NCBI RefSeq assembly: GCF_014217545.1
Contig: NZ_CP043178.1
Location: 2,108,001 to 2,172,000 of the forward strand
Source of the DNA: Pseudarthrobacter sp. NBSH8
Lineage (GTDB): Bacteria > Actinomycetota > Actinomycetes > Actinomycetales > Micrococcaceae
Direction of reading: 5' to 3'
DNA length: 64,000 nt
In this document: piece by piece, positions 9,467 to 18,448 of the stretch
Position numbering within the stretch: the first letter of the stretch is position 1
Layout: each line of letters begins with the position of its first letter
Position numbers and translations under genes: made by a program
Notes under the pieces: model-generated
Databases searched by the model: none
The model's input: the letters and a program-made list of their open reading frames with translations, nothing else
Told to the model about the DNA's origin: nothing

Positions 9467-11122
9467 ATGACCACTGAACGTTCCACCACGCCCGCACCGC
9501 ACGAGCAAAAGGTGGTCCTCTACCGCAACGGCTCGGTTTACACGGCTGCGGACCCCTTTGCCACCGCCATGCTGGTTGATGGCGACACCGTTGCCTGGGT
9601 TGGCTCAGAGCAGGCGGCCTCCTCCATTGCCGACAGCTCCATGGAAATCATCGACCTCCATGGAGCCCTCGTCGCGCCGGGGTTTGTCGACTCCCACGTC
9701 CACCTCACCGAAACCGGCATCGCGCTGGGTTCCCTCCAGCTGGGCGGGATCCGCTCCGCCCGGCAATTGCTCGATGCTGTGGCCGCAGCCAAGGGCGACG
9801 GCCCCCTGCTGGGTCACGGCTGGGATGAATCCACGTGGGAGGACCCTGCCCTGCCGGCGGCCGAGGAACTTGAGCTGGCGGCGGGCGGCAGGTCGGTGTT
9901 CCTGGCCAGGGTAGATGCGCATTCGGCGTTGGTTTCATCCTCGCTGGCTGCCGCCGCCGGGCTTGGCGGTCTCGACGGCTACACCACAGGTTCACAGGTG
10001 AAGCGGGCCGCCCATACGGCGGCCCGCCAGGAAGCACGGCGGCTCCCGGAAGCCAGCCTGCTGGCCTACCAGCGACGCGCCCTGACCGAAGCGGCTGAAA
10101 ACGGTTACGTGGCACTGGCGGAGATGGCCGCACCGCATATCGGCGGAGTTCCCGACCTCCGCCTGGCCGCCACATGGAACACAGCCTCCGGCGAGGCCAT
10201 GCCGGAGATCCTGCCGTATTGGGGCGAACTGGCCACCTCAGAGGAGCAGGCCCGGGCGCTGCTGGACGACCTGGGGGTATCCGTGCGCGGCCTGGCAGGC
10301 GACCTCAACATTGACGGTTCCATCGGCTCCAGGACAGCGGCCCTGAGGGCCGGCTACAGCGACGCGGCGGGGGAGCGGGGCAACCTGTACGTCTCGGCAG
10401 AGCAGGCCGGCGCCCACCTGGCGGCCTGTTCGCTGCTGGGCATTCAGGGCGGCTTCCACGTCATCGGCGACGCGGGACTTGATGCCGCGCTGGAGGCTCT
10501 GGAAATCGCGGCTGCCGACGTAGGGGAGCAGCGGATCCGTGCCGCCGGCCACCGTTTCGAGCATGCGGAACTGGCAGACGCCGACGCAGTTCAGCAACTG
10601 GCCCGCTACGCCGTCACCGTCAGCGCCCAGCCAGGCTTCGACGCTGCCTGGGGGAGCGACGGCGGAATGTATGCGCAGCGTCTGGGGAGCCGAAGCCGGT
10701 CCATGAACCCGTTTGCCTCGTTCTACGCTGCCGGAGTCCCGATCAGCTTCGGCAGCGACAGCCCGGTCACACCGCTCCGCCCGTGGTCCAGCGTCCGCGC
10801 CTGTCTGGAACACCACAACCACGCTGAACGGATCTCGGCCCGGGCAGCATTCCTCGGCCACACCCGCGCGGGGTGGCGGGCAGCCAAGTACCACAATCCC
10901 ATGGCCGGGCAACTGGTTCCCGGCGCACCAGCAAGTTTCGCCGTCTGGGAAGTTGAGGAGCTCATGGTCCAGGTGGCGGACGGACGGGTCCAGTCCTGGA
11001 GCACAGATCCGCGGGCCCGAACGCCTCTCCTCCCGGCACTGGATACCGGCGCGGACCCGGTGTGCCTGCAGACGGTGAGGGACGGCATCGAGCTCTATTC
11101 CAGTACCGCACTGCGGTCCTGA
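9467..11122 (+). CDS. Amidohydrolase family 3 protein (YtcJ-like)
   Basis: Metal-dependent hydrolase of 551 residues from the amidohydrolase superfamily, subfamily 3, which includes N-substituted formamide deformylase-like and imidazolonepropionase-like enzymes. The metal-binding HxH occurs in APGFVDSHVHLTETG, with a later FHVIGDAG, HRFEHAEL and the final metal Asp in ISFGSDSPVTPL. ATG 9467 is chosen because AGGAGC lies 10 nt upstream (9451-9456); upstream in-frame codons overlap helY and have no ribosome site. The stop lies within a small hairpin (11111-11128). Substrate cannot be deduced. Confidence 0.88.
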   Translation: MTTERSTTPAPHEQKVVLYRNGSVYTAADPFATAMLVDGDTVAWVGSEQAASSIADSSMEIIDLHGALVAPGFVDSHVHLTETGIALGSLQLGGIRSARQLLDAVAAAKGDGPLLGHGWDESTWEDPALPAAEELELAAGGRSVFLARVDAHSALVSSSLAAAAGLGGLDGYTTGSQVKRAAHTAARQEARRLPEASLLAYQRRALTEAAENGYVALAEMAAPHIGGVPDLRLAATWNTASGEAMPEILPYWGELATSEEQARALLDDLGVSVRGLAGDLNIDGSIGSRTAALRAGYSDAAGERGNLYVSAEQAGAHLAACSLLGIQGGFHVIGDAGLDAALEALEIAAADVGEQRIRAAGHRFEHAELADADAVQQLARYAVTVSAQPGFDAAWGSDGGMYAQRLGSRSRSMNPFASFYAAGVPISFGSDSPVTPLRPWSSVRACLEHHNHAERISARAAFLGHTRAGWRAAKYHNPMAGQLVPGAPASFAVWEVEELMVQVADGRVQSWSTDPRARTPLLPALDTGADPVCLQTVRDGIELYSSTALRS

Positions 11123-11157
11123 CCGCAGACACCGGCCAGCGCCCCAACAAAGCGCCC

Positions 11158-11163
11158 TATACT
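11158..11163 (+). promoter_or_regulatory. Candidate -10 box upstream of the mannosyltransferase gene
   Basis: TATACT lies about 77 bp before the GTG of the glycosyltransferase at 11240, in an otherwise GC-rich 117-bp gap. No convincing -35 hexamer is visible 16-18 bp upstream, so this is only a candidate. Confidence 0.35.
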
Positions 11164-11239
11164 AGGTAGTTGCGCCTGACCGCCAGCTAATGCCCTGCAG
11201 TTCAGCCGCTCCGACCGCTCCCGTCCAGGAAGGCCCTTT

Positions 11240-11983
11240 GTGCGCGTCCTCACCATCATTCCTACTTACAACGAGCTGGAATCGCTGCCCAAGACCCTGC
11301 AACGCCTGCGTGCAGCCGTGCCGGCTTCCGACGTTCTGGTGGTGGATGACAACAGCCCGGACGGCACCGGGCAGCTTGCTGACGGCCTTGCCGCCGAGGA
11401 TACACAAGTCCACGTCCTGCACCGCAAAGGCAAGGCCGGGCTGGGAGCCGCTTACATCGCCGGGTTCAAGTGGGGGCTCGAGGCAGGCTATGACGTGCTG
11501 GTGGAAATGGATGCGGACGGCTCACACCAGCCCGAACAGCTTCCCCAGCTGCTGGAAGCCGTTGAACAGGGCGCAGACCTTGCCATGGGATCCCGCTGGG
11601 TTCCAGGTGGCAGCGTGGTCAACTGGCCGCTGTACCGGCAGGCGATTTCACGCGTTGGCAGCACCTACGCCCGGCTGATGCTGGGCCTGAAGATCAAGGA
11701 CGTCACCGGCGGCTACCGCGCGTTCCGGCGGACCACACTGGAAAAATTGAACCTTGACCTGGTCGATTCGGTGGGCTACGGCTTCCAGGTTGACTTGGCG
11801 TGGCGTGTAGCCAAGCTGGGCCTCCGAATCGAGGAACGCCCCATTACGTTCGTTGAGCGCGAACTCGGAGCGTCAAAGATGAGCGGCAACATTGTTGTTG
11901 AGGCCATGGTCAACGTCACCCGGTGGGGCCTGCAGGCGCGCTGGAACAAGCTCACAGGCAAGAAAGATCCGGCACAGGGCTGA
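11240..11983 (+). CDS. ppm1: Polyprenol monophosphomannose synthase (family 2 glycosyltransferase)
   Basis: Transfers mannose from GDP-mannose to polyprenyl phosphate at the inner face of the membrane, making the donor for protein mannosylation and lipoglycan assembly. The 247 residues form a soluble DPM1-type GT2 domain: [12 protein letters not shown] (nucleotide site), [25 protein letters not shown] and the DxD-like [14 protein letters not shown]. Then come GSRWVPGG and [11 protein letters not shown]. There are no C-terminal membrane helices, unlike fused Lnt-Ppm1 proteins. GTG start; CCAGGAAGG (11224-11232) is the ribosome site. A strong terminator follows. Confidence 0.92.
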   Translation: MRVLTIIPTYNELESLPKTLQRLRAAVPASDVLVVDDNSPDGTGQLADGLAAEDTQVHVLHRKGKAGLGAAYIAGFKWGLEAGYDVLVEMDADGSHQPEQLPQLLEAVEQGADLAMGSRWVPGGSVVNWPLYRQAISRVGSTYARLMLGLKIKDVTGGYRAFRRTTLEKLNLDLVDSVGYGFQVDLAWRVAKLGLRIEERPITFVERELGASKMSGNIVVEAMVNVTRWGLQARWNKLTGKKDPAQG

Positions 11984-12010
11984 CCTGCAACAGCAGCTGG
12001 GACAAAAGAT

Positions 12011-12054
12011 AAGGGCCGGCCCGGTAACGTGATCACGTTGCCGGGCCGGCCCTT
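12011..12054. terminator. Bidirectional intrinsic terminator between ppm1 and rbpA
   Basis: A 14-bp GC-rich stem (AAGGGCCGGCCCGG with CCGGGCCGGCCCTT) is extended inward by an AACGTGATCACGTT palindrome, giving a nearly continuous hairpin. AAAAGAT precedes it and TTTCTC follows, so it can serve both converging genes. Confidence 0.88.
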
Positions 12055-12125
12055 TCTCAATCATTCAGCTCGCGTCAGTCCATGACGCTGTGACATCTGC
12101 CGGGGGTTGTGACCGCCGCTTGGGG

Positions 12126-12473
12126 TCAGGCCGTGCGCCGTTCGCCACGGCGTTCGCGCAGGATGGTCAGCCGGTCCTCGAGGATCTGCTCCAGTTCCGG
12201 AAGGGAACGGCGCTCCAGGAGCATGTCCCAGTGGGTTCGGACAGCCTTTTCGTTGCTGGTGTCCGGGCGTTCGCCGTCAACGAGGAGCGCGTCCTTGCCG
12301 GTCTTGGAAACCCACACAGGAGGAATTTCAGCCTCTGAAGAGAACGTCACGAAGACCTGCTCGCCGTCCTCGCACCGGTATTCGACACGCTGGCGCGGAG
12401 CCGGCTCAACGCCGGACTCGGTCTCCATGCTCTGCGCGCCAAGGCGCATACCCCGCAGGCTGCGATCGCTCAT
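12126..12473 (-). CDS. rbpA: RNA polymerase-binding protein RbpA
   Basis: Actinobacterial transcription factor that binds the group-1/2 sigma factor and RNA polymerase and stabilises the open complex. The 115 residues begin MSDRSLRGMRLGAQSMETE (N-terminal tail and core start), continue through the core barrel (ARYRCEDGE-like segment, AEIPPVWVSKTGKDALLVDG) and end in the sigma-interaction domain RTHWDMLLERRSLPELEQIL. The ATG at 12473 is chosen because GAGGGAG lies 5 nt upstream and the start matches the family. It converges on ppm1 with a shared terminator. Confidence 0.96.
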   Translation of the reverse strand: MSDRSLRGMRLGAQSMETESGVEPAPRQRVEYRCEDGEQVFVTFSSEAEIPPVWVSKTGKDALLVDGERPDTSNEKAVRTHWDMLLERRSLPELEQILEDRLTILRERRGERRTA

Positions 12474-12661
12474 GTTTTCTCCCTCTGGTCGGTTCGCGGA
12501 GCAGGACTCCACGCAAGCCGGACCGGCATAACCGCCCCGGACTACTGTGTGCACTGTGCTGCATCATATGATTCAACGCATTGCGAAGCATTCTTGTTCC
12601 AGCGGATCTGGTCCGACCGGACAAATACTCAATTATACCGGCGTGGGGCCAAGCCGCAAAA

Positions 12662-12699
12662 CGGGAGGGGAGCCGCGGCGAATCGCGGATCCCCTCCCG
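12662..12699 (-). terminator. Intrinsic terminator of the SPFH gene
   Basis: Perfect 9-bp stem CGGGAGGGG/CCCCTCCCG, extended inside by CCGCG/CGCGG. On the minus strand it is followed by CGTTTTGCGG. It sits 23 bp beyond the stop of the SPFH gene. Confidence 0.8.
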
Positions 12700-12721
12700 G
12701 CCCGTCTGAGGCAGATCCCGG

Positions 12722-13672
12722 TCAGGACCCAGGCTGTTTGGCAGGTTCCTCGTCGAACAGCCCGCTGCCGTCGGCGCCCGGATCAGGATTGGTGCCGCCC
12801 AGTGCCTGGCCGATGCCCTTGAGTGCCTCACCAATTTCGCTGGGAATGATCCAGAGCTTGTTCGATGAGCCTTCTGCGATCTTCGGAAGCGTCTGGAGGT
12901 ACTGGTAGGCCAACAGCTTCTGGTCAGGGTTGCCCTTGTGGATGGCATCGAAGACCTTCTGGATGGCCTGTGCCTCACCGTCTGCACGAAGGATGGCCGC
13001 CTTGGCGTCGCCCTCGGCCGCAAGGATAGATGCTTGCCGCTGACCTTCGGCCGTAAGGATGGCAGACTGCTTGGTGCCTTCGGCGGTGAGGATCGCAGCG
13101 CGGCGGTCTCGCTCGGCCCGCATCTGCTTCTCCATCGAGTCCTGGATGGAGTGGGGCGGGTCAATGGCCTTGAGCTCCACGCGCGAGACGCGGATGCCCC
13201 ATCGGCCGGTTGCCTCGTCCAATACACCGCGCAGCTGGCCGTTGATCTGGTCGCGGGATGTGAGCGCCTCTTCCAGGTTCAAGCCGCCCACAACGTTACG
13301 CAGGGTGGTAGTGGTGAGCTGCTCCACGGCCTGGATGTAGTTGGCAATTTCATACGTGGCGGCGCGCGGGTCAGTGACCTGGAAATACACCACGGTGTCG
13401 ATGGACACCACCAGGTTGTCTTCGGTGATGACCGGCTGCGGTGGAAAGGACACAACCTGCTCCCTCAGGTCCAGGAGCGGCAAGAGCCGGTCCACAAACG
13501 GGATCAGGATGGTGAGTCCCGGGTTGAGGGTCCGCTGGTATTTGCCGAGCCGTTCAACGACGCCGGCCCTCGCCTGCGGGATGATCCGCACTGAGCGGAC
13601 CAATACAATAATCACGAACACGATCAGGACCACCAGCACAATGGCCAAGGCGGCTCCTCCTGCGTTATCCAT
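12722..13672 (-). CDS. SPFH/Band 7 (stomatin/QmcA-like) membrane protein
   Basis: 316-residue member of the stomatin/prohibitin family that forms membrane-associated oligomers and organises membrane microdomains. An N-terminal transmembrane helix (GAALAIVLVVLIVFVIIVLV) is followed by the SPFH domain (VRIIPQARAGVVERLGKYQRTLNPGL onwards). A long Ala/Glu-rich coiled coil (AERDRRAAILTAEGTKQSAIL repeats, about residues 185-245) then leads to a Pro/Asp-rich tail. Start ATG 13672 follows TAGGAG; an in-frame start 6 codons earlier lacks a ribosome site. It lies 32 bp after an NfeD gene. SPFH and NfeD genes are classically paired and probably act together. Confidence 0.93.
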   Translation of the reverse strand: MDNAGGAALAIVLVVLIVFVIIVLVRSVRIIPQARAGVVERLGKYQRTLNPGLTILIPFVDRLLPLLDLREQVVSFPPQPVITEDNLVVSIDTVVYFQVTDPRAATYEIANYIQAVEQLTTTTLRNVVGGLNLEEALTSRDQINGQLRGVLDEATGRWGIRVSRVELKAIDPPHSIQDSMEKQMRAERDRRAAILTAEGTKQSAILTAEGQRQASILAAEGDAKAAILRADGEAQAIQKVFDAIHKGNPDQKLLAYQYLQTLPKIAEGSSNKLWIIPSEIGEALKGIGQALGGTNPDPGADGSGLFDEEPAKQPGS

Positions 13673-13704
13673 ACGTCTCCTATTCCCCAATTGTTAGGCT
13701 GTAC

Positions 13705-14169
13705 TTAGGACTGTGTGGACTGCTCCGGCGGTGCGGAGACCACTGCCGTGGCGCCGTCGATGGCGGAGACCACTGCTTTCTGACCGGCAGGCAGGACGCC
13801 GCCGGAGGACCTGGCACTCCAGACATCGCCCCCGATCTTGACGAGGCCGCCGGTGGAGCTGACCGCTTCCATCACAAGGGCCTGTTCGCCAATGAGCCGG
13901 TCTATGTTGGTGCGCTGGTCTGCGGGTCCTTTTTTCAGGTGGCTTAGTGCGACCGGGCGGACGAAAGCGATCATCAGCAGTGAGACGACGCAGAACACCA
14001 CGATCTGCAGCCACAGGTCAGTGCCGGCGAAATCCGAGACGAGCGCGGCAAGTGTTCCGCCGCCGAGCATGATGAAGAACAGGTCAAGGGTGATCATTTC
14101 GATCACCGCGAACGCGAGGAAGGCTGTGAGCCACAGGGCCCACCAGTTTTCGCCGAGCCATTCAAACAT
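13705..14169 (-). CDS. NfeD family membrane protein
   Basis: 154 residues: two to three transmembrane helices (WWALWLTAFLAFAVIEMITLD, LFFIMLGGGTLAALVSDF, LQIVVFCVVSLLMIAF) and a C-terminal OB-fold NfeD domain of about 65 residues (IGEQALVMEAVSSTGGLVKIGGDVWSA). This is the short NfeD form without a protease domain. It is upstream of the SPFH gene in the same transcript, the standard partnership. Biochemical role is not known in detail. Confidence 0.9.
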   Translation of the reverse strand: MFEWLGENWWALWLTAFLAFAVIEMITLDLFFIMLGGGTLAALVSDFAGTDLWLQIVVFCVVSLLMIAFVRPVALSHLKKGPADQRTNIDRLIGEQALVMEAVSSTGGLVKIGGDVWSARSSGGVLPAGQKAVVSAIDGATAVVSAPPEQSTQS

Positions 14170-14271
14170 TCCGTCCCCCTTGACCTTCCGGTAGCTGTCT
14201 ATCTATCCTAGTCCGCCGGAATGGAGGACGGCAGGTTGCGTGCGAAGCGGCTGTTGAACGTGTTCAAGTCG

Positions 14272-15159
14272 TTACTGTGTGGACGGTGCCAGGCCGAAGA
14301 CGGTGAGCCGGAAACGTGCCTCCACCTGGGGGGACACGTCGCCGCTGCCGATTTTGGCGGCAATGGTCAGGCGGTCCAGGTGGTGCCCGGCCGGACCCAT
14401 AAAGGCCAGGTCAGCAAGCTCGCTGGGCGTAAGCATCATCTGGATATCCAGGTCCCGGGTGTACTCGGCGACGAAGTGCGGCGAGAGGGATTCTGCCAGC
14501 CGTGTGTCCTTGTCGTCCTCGATGGACAGCATCCCTGCCTGGACGGCGATGGCGGCCAGGTGTCCGGCGCGCGGCGTCACCACCACCAGTCTCCCGCCGG
14601 GGCGGAGGACTCTGGCGAATTCGGCGGCATTGCGGGGAGCGAAGATCACCGTAATGGCGTCGATGGCGGCGTCGGCCACGGGAAGAGGCTGCCACACATC
14701 GCAGGCGAGGCTGATGGCCTCGGGGTTGAGGCGCGCGGCGCGCCGGAGCGCGAACTTGGAGATGTCGAGCGCGACGGCGGTGCAACTGTTCGTAGTCCGC
14801 TGCAGCGCATCCAGCACCACCCTGAGGTAGTGGCCGGTCCCCGTGCCCGAATCGAGGACTGTGAAGGCTTCGCCAGGGGTTACCCCGGACACAACGGCGG
14901 CCGCGAGGGCGTCTGCCAGGGGACGGTAGTGCCCGCCGTCGAGGAAGGCGTAGCGCGCCGCCACCATCTCGGCGGTGTCGGATTCGAAGACTGTCCCCTT
15001 GCCCACCAGCAGGTTGTAGTAGCCCTGCTTCGCCGCATCGAAGCTGTGTCCGGATCCGCAGACCAGGGCCAAGCGGGCTGCATCAGCTGCGCCGCCCAGG
15101 GGCTTCAGTGCGGCGCCGCACAACGGGCAGCGCAGCGGAGGGCGGGGGCTTGATGGCAT
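14272..15159 (-). CDS. RlmA-type 23S rRNA (guanine-N1)-methyltransferase
   Basis: 295-residue SAM-dependent methyltransferase related to RlmA(I)/RlmA(II)/TlrB, which methylate G745 or G748 in hairpin 35 of 23S rRNA. The N-terminal zinc site CPLC...CGSGH is present (about residues 11-36), followed by GYYNLLV, the SAM motif FTVLDSGTGTGHYL, LDISKFALRRAAR and the catalytic-region ITVIFAPRN. G745 or G748 specificity cannot be decided from sequence; TlrB-type enzymes can confer macrolide tolerance. The gene is between nfeD and the divergent S9 peptidase gene. Confidence 0.88.
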   Translation of the reverse strand: MPSSPRPPLRCPLCGAALKPLGGAADAARLALVCGSGHSFDAAKQGYYNLLVGKGTVFESDTAEMVAARYAFLDGGHYRPLADALAAAVVSGVTPGEAFTVLDSGTGTGHYLRVVLDALQRTTNSCTAVALDISKFALRRAARLNPEAISLACDVWQPLPVADAAIDAITVIFAPRNAAEFARVLRPGGRLVVVTPRAGHLAAIAVQAGMLSIEDDKDTRLAESLSPHFVAEYTRDLDIQMMLTPSELADLAFMGPAGHHLDRLTIAAKIGSGDVSPQVEARFRLTVFGLAPSTQ

Positions 15160-15259
15160 ACGGACTATCTTAGGGCGGGGCGCGCTCCCGGGTGGCTGCC
15201 GCGCCAGCTTTCAGGCCGGGTGCTCGCTTGGGGGAAAGCCGCACGTTAGGCTCACGTGG

Positions 15260-17257
15260 GTGAAGCCAGAACACCTTCCGCTGCTCAATTCCGTCTCCTC
15301 GCCGGCCGTCCACCCGGACGGCAGCCGTGCCGTCGTGTCGGTGACCAGGCCCGATTTCAATGCTGATTCCTACGTGGGCCAGCTGTGGAACATCCCGTTG
15401 AACCAGGAACAGCTGCCGCGGCGAATTACCAGGGGCTTTCGGGATACGGCCCCTGCCTTCTCTCCTGACGGGCTGGTCCTTGCCTTCCTCCGGACGGGCG
15501 GACCGTCGTCGAAAACGCAGCTCGTTGTGGTGGAGGCCGGCGGCGGCGAACCCCAGGTCATAACCTGCAGGCTGCTCGGAGTGGAGTCCTTCGCGTGGTC
15601 TCCAGATTCGCACCGGATAGTTTTCAGCTCCCGCGAACCCGACGCCGGGCGTTACGGCAGCGGCGCGGCCATCACCGCGGAGGCGGAGGAACCACGGTTG
15701 ATCTCGTCATACCAGTACAGGCTGAACGGCGTTGGCTACACACGCGACAAGCCGCAGCAGCTGTTCATCGTGGACGTCCCGGAACTTGGCGGTGAGCCGC
15801 AGACAGCCCCGGCCGCTCCGCCCCTGCCGGCAGCCCGTCAGCTGACATCGCTCGCCACGGACACCGGCTCCGGGGTTTTCAGTGCAGACGGATCAGCCGT
15901 CTACTTTGTGGCAGCACCGCCGGAGAACGATGACGACTTGGCCACCCTGATCTACAGCGTGCCGGTCAACGGCGGCGACCCCGTACCGGTGGATCAGGGA
16001 GCCGCCGCGCCTCAAAGCGTCACGGAGGTCCGGCAGTCGCGGGACGGCAAATGGCTGTTCTATATTGCCCGGGACCTAGGGAGCTCGGGCCGGGATTTTG
16101 TGGCACGTAACGCCGTTTTGTACTGTGTCGCGGCCGACGGCGGCGTGCCGGTTGCGTTGACCGATCCTGATCTGATGGACGTGGCAGCCCCGGGTGCCCG
16201 GATTGAGCTCCGCGGGCCGGACCGGGCGCTGGTACTGAACGTTGCGCAGGGCACTGTTGAGCTCCTCGAGCTGGGGGCGACGGGCGGGCATGCCCTGCTG
16301 GTGCACGGTGACAAGGTGGTGACGGGGGCTGCCTGGGCGGGTGGTTCGCTGCTCGTAGTGTTCAGCGATCCGTCCACCCATGGGGACGTTGCAGTGCTCG
16401 ACGACGCGCAGTTGCGGCTGCTGACAGACTTTTCGGCCATCCTGCGGACGCAGGCGGACATTGTGGTTCCACAGGAACTAGCCGTTGAAGCCTCTGAGGG
16501 TTATCCCGTCCATGGCTGGCTGGTCAGGCCTGCAGGCAAGGGTCCGCACCCGGTTCTGTTGAACATCCATGGCGGGCCCTTCACCCAGTTCACTGTCGCC
16601 TTGTTCGACGAAGCCCAGGTCTACGCGGCTGCCGGGTACGCCGTACTGATGTGCAACCCACGCGGCTCTGCAGGCTACGGCCGGGAACACGGGCTGGCCA
16701 TCAAGGGCCGCTTTGGCACCGATGACATGGAGGATGTCCTCGCGTTCCTGGACGGCGCCCTGGCCAAATTTCCGGCGCTGGACGCCGGCCGGTTGGGCAT
16801 CATGGGCGGCTCGTACGGCGGATACCTGACCGCCTGGACCATAGCTCACCACCACAGGTTCAAGGGTGCCATTGTGGAGCGCGGATTCCTGGACCCGGTC
16901 AGCTTCGAGGGCTCTGCCGACATTGGCTGGTACTTCGGCGGCGAATATCTCGGCAGCTCGGCTGTGGACGTCGCCGCCCAAAGCCCGTTCGAACACGTAG
17001 GCAACGTGCAAACTCCGACGCTGGTTATCCACAGCGAAAACGATCTGAGGTGTCCGCTGGAGCAGGGCCAGAGGTATTTCACTGCACTGAAGCGGCACGG
17101 CGTTGAAGCCCAGCTACTGGTATTCCCGGGTGAGGATCATGAACTATCCCGGTCAGGCAGGCCACAGCACCGGCGGCAGCGGTACGAGCACATCCTGCGC
17201 TGGTGGGCCAGGATCCTCCCGACCGGCGCGAATCCGGCAGCTGCACCTCCCGAGTGA
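15260..17257 (+). CDS. S9 family (prolyl oligopeptidase/acylaminoacyl) peptidase
   Basis: Serine peptidase of 665 residues. The N-terminal 400 residues form a WD/TolB-like beta-propeller (PAFSPDGLVLAFLRTG, FAWSPDSHRIVFSSREP, VFSADGSAVYFVA). The C-terminal alpha/beta-hydrolase domain carries the nucleophile in GIMGGSYGGYLTAW (Ser about 516), Asp in IHSENDLRCP and His in FPGEDHELSRSGR. No signal peptide, so cytoplasmic. GTG 15260 has no obvious ribosome site and may be translated from a near-leaderless message. The product probably trims short peptides; the true substrate is unknown. Confidence 0.92.
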   Translation: MKPEHLPLLNSVSSPAVHPDGSRAVVSVTRPDFNADSYVGQLWNIPLNQEQLPRRITRGFRDTAPAFSPDGLVLAFLRTGGPSSKTQLVVVEAGGGEPQVITCRLLGVESFAWSPDSHRIVFSSREPDAGRYGSGAAITAEAEEPRLISSYQYRLNGVGYTRDKPQQLFIVDVPELGGEPQTAPAAPPLPAARQLTSLATDTGSGVFSADGSAVYFVAAPPENDDDLATLIYSVPVNGGDPVPVDQGAAAPQSVTEVRQSRDGKWLFYIARDLGSSGRDFVARNAVLYCVAADGGVPVALTDPDLMDVAAPGARIELRGPDRALVLNVAQGTVELLELGATGGHALLVHGDKVVTGAAWAGGSLLVVFSDPSTHGDVAVLDDAQLRLLTDFSAILRTQADIVVPQELAVEASEGYPVHGWLVRPAGKGPHPVLLNIHGGPFTQFTVALFDEAQVYAAAGYAVLMCNPRGSAGYGREHGLAIKGRFGTDDMEDVLAFLDGALAKFPALDAGRLGIMGGSYGGYLTAWTIAHHHRFKGAIVERGFLDPVSFEGSADIGWYFGGEYLGSSAVDVAAQSPFEHVGNVQTPTLVIHSENDLRCPLEQGQRYFTALKRHGVEAQLLVFPGEDHELSRSGRPQHRRQRYEHILRWWARILPTGANPAAAPPE

Positions 17258-17270
17258 ACGCGTGGGCGTT

Positions 17271-17936
17271 TCAGGGATTCCCGGGCAGGAATCCCAGGGC
17301 CGCACGGGCCTTTCCGATGCCCGGTTCGGCCCAGTTGGCGGCGTACTCGGCGTTGGAGCTCAAGGACCTCAACTCGGCCCGGTCAACGTACAGGGTGCCA
17401 TGAAGGTGATCGGTTTCGTGCTGCACAATCCGCGCCTGCCACCCCTCGAATTCCCGTTCCGACGCCAAGCCGGCGGGGCTGTCGAATCGGAGCAACACCC
17501 GTTCAGGCCTGACCACCACTGCCTGCAGGCCGCTCAGCGAGAGGCACCCCTCGAAGAACGCGGCGGTTTCCGTTCCTGCGGCCGTATAGCGCGGGTTGAT
17601 GATGGTGAGGAACTCCAACGGGCTACGGTGCCGCAGTACAGCGGCCTCCGGGTCGACGTCGTACTGGTCCTCAAGGACTGCCAGCTGCAGCGGGATTCCG
17701 AGTTGCGGGGCGGCCAGCCCCACGCCAGGGGCATCGTGCATCACTTCGCGCATGAGGGCTATCAACTGGTCCAGCTCGTTCCCGCTGATCTGGCCGTCGA
17801 AGGCCGCGGCCCGCTGGCGGAGTACGGGATTCCCGGCCTGAACGATGGGCGGCAGCGATCCCGCGGACAGGATTTCCTGCACCCGTTCCCTCAGGTGCGC
17901 AGGAGTGAATGAAGTGGGCGGTGATACGGCGGTCAT
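17271..17936 (-). CDS. def: Peptide deformylase
   Basis: Removes the formyl group from the initiator methionine of nascent proteins; an Fe2+ metalloenzyme. All three motifs are visible in 221 residues: GVGLAAPQ (motif I), EGCLS (motif II) and QHETDHLHG (motif III). An N-terminal extension of about 40 residues precedes the catalytic core, as in other actinobacterial copies. It converges on the S9 peptidase gene with only 13 bp between stops. Divergent from the NTF2-like gene. Confidence 0.95.
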   Translation of the reverse strand: MTAVSPPTSFTPAHLRERVQEILSAGSLPPIVQAGNPVLRQRAAAFDGQISGNELDQLIALMREVMHDAPGVGLAAPQLGIPLQLAVLEDQYDVDPEAAVLRHRSPLEFLTIINPRYTAAGTETAAFFEGCLSLSGLQAVVVRPERVLLRFDSPAGLASEREFEGWQARIVQHETDHLHGTLYVDRAELRSLSSNAEYAANWAEPGIGKARAALGFLPGNP

Positions 17937-17995
17937 GCGGAAAGCCTAGCGGCGGACGCCGCACGGCGTCGGCCGCGTCGGCTAATGTCGATGCC

Positions 17996-18415
17996 ATGGC
18001 TGAACCGATTGCGCCCCAGACCAACGCACTGGAACTTGTCCTGGAATTTATCCGGGTCCTGGAAGCCGGCGGTGATGGCGGGGCCATAGGGCTTTTCCTC
18101 GCTGCGGACTTCGTGCTGGTCGAGGCGCCGCATCTGCTCGCGGCTGAAGGCTCCACCCGGACGCGGGACCAGGCGATGGCCGGGGTCGACCAAAGCGGCG
18201 AAGTAGTGGCGGACCAGAAGTTTGAGATCCGCCGCACCACCTGCGAAGGCGGTCGCGTGGTGGTGGAGGCAGACTGGTCGGCGAGGACGCTGATGGACCT
18301 GCGGTACTGGGATGCCGGGGAGACCATTCGGGCCCGAACGTCGTCGGTCTTTGAAGTCCGGGACGGCCTGATCATCAGCCAGGACAGTTACGACTGCTAC
18401 TTCGTGAACTCCTGA
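17996..18415 (+). CDS. NTF2-like/SnoaL-like fold protein of unknown function
   Basis: 139 residues resembling the NTF2/SnoaL alpha+beta cone fold: an N-terminal helix (LELVLEFIRVLEAGGDGGAIGLF), a short AADFVLVEAPHLLA strand, then FEIRRTTCEGGRVVVEADWSA, a segment naming a changed ligand pocket, and the terminal EVRDGLIISQDSYDCYF. Proteins of this fold act as isomerases, cyclases or small ligand binders, and I cannot choose. ATG 17996 is taken because the upstream in-frame start lies over the def start region. Possible TAATGTCGATGCC leader gives a near-leaderless message. Confidence 0.75.
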   Translation: MAEPIAPQTNALELVLEFIRVLEAGGDGGAIGLFLAADFVLVEAPHLLAAEGSTRTRDQAMAGVDQSGEVVADQKFEIRRTTCEGGRVVVEADWSARTLMDLRYWDAGETIRARTSSVFEVRDGLIISQDSYDCYFVNS

Positions 18416-18448
18416 ACCGGTTGCCTGGCGGCCTCTTCCGGCGCGGGC

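Noticed and set aside
11111..11128. Terminator after the amidohydrolase gene
   Set aside because: CTGCGGTC/GACCGCAG is only an 8-bp stem with a 2-nt loop across the stop codon and no T-run follows.
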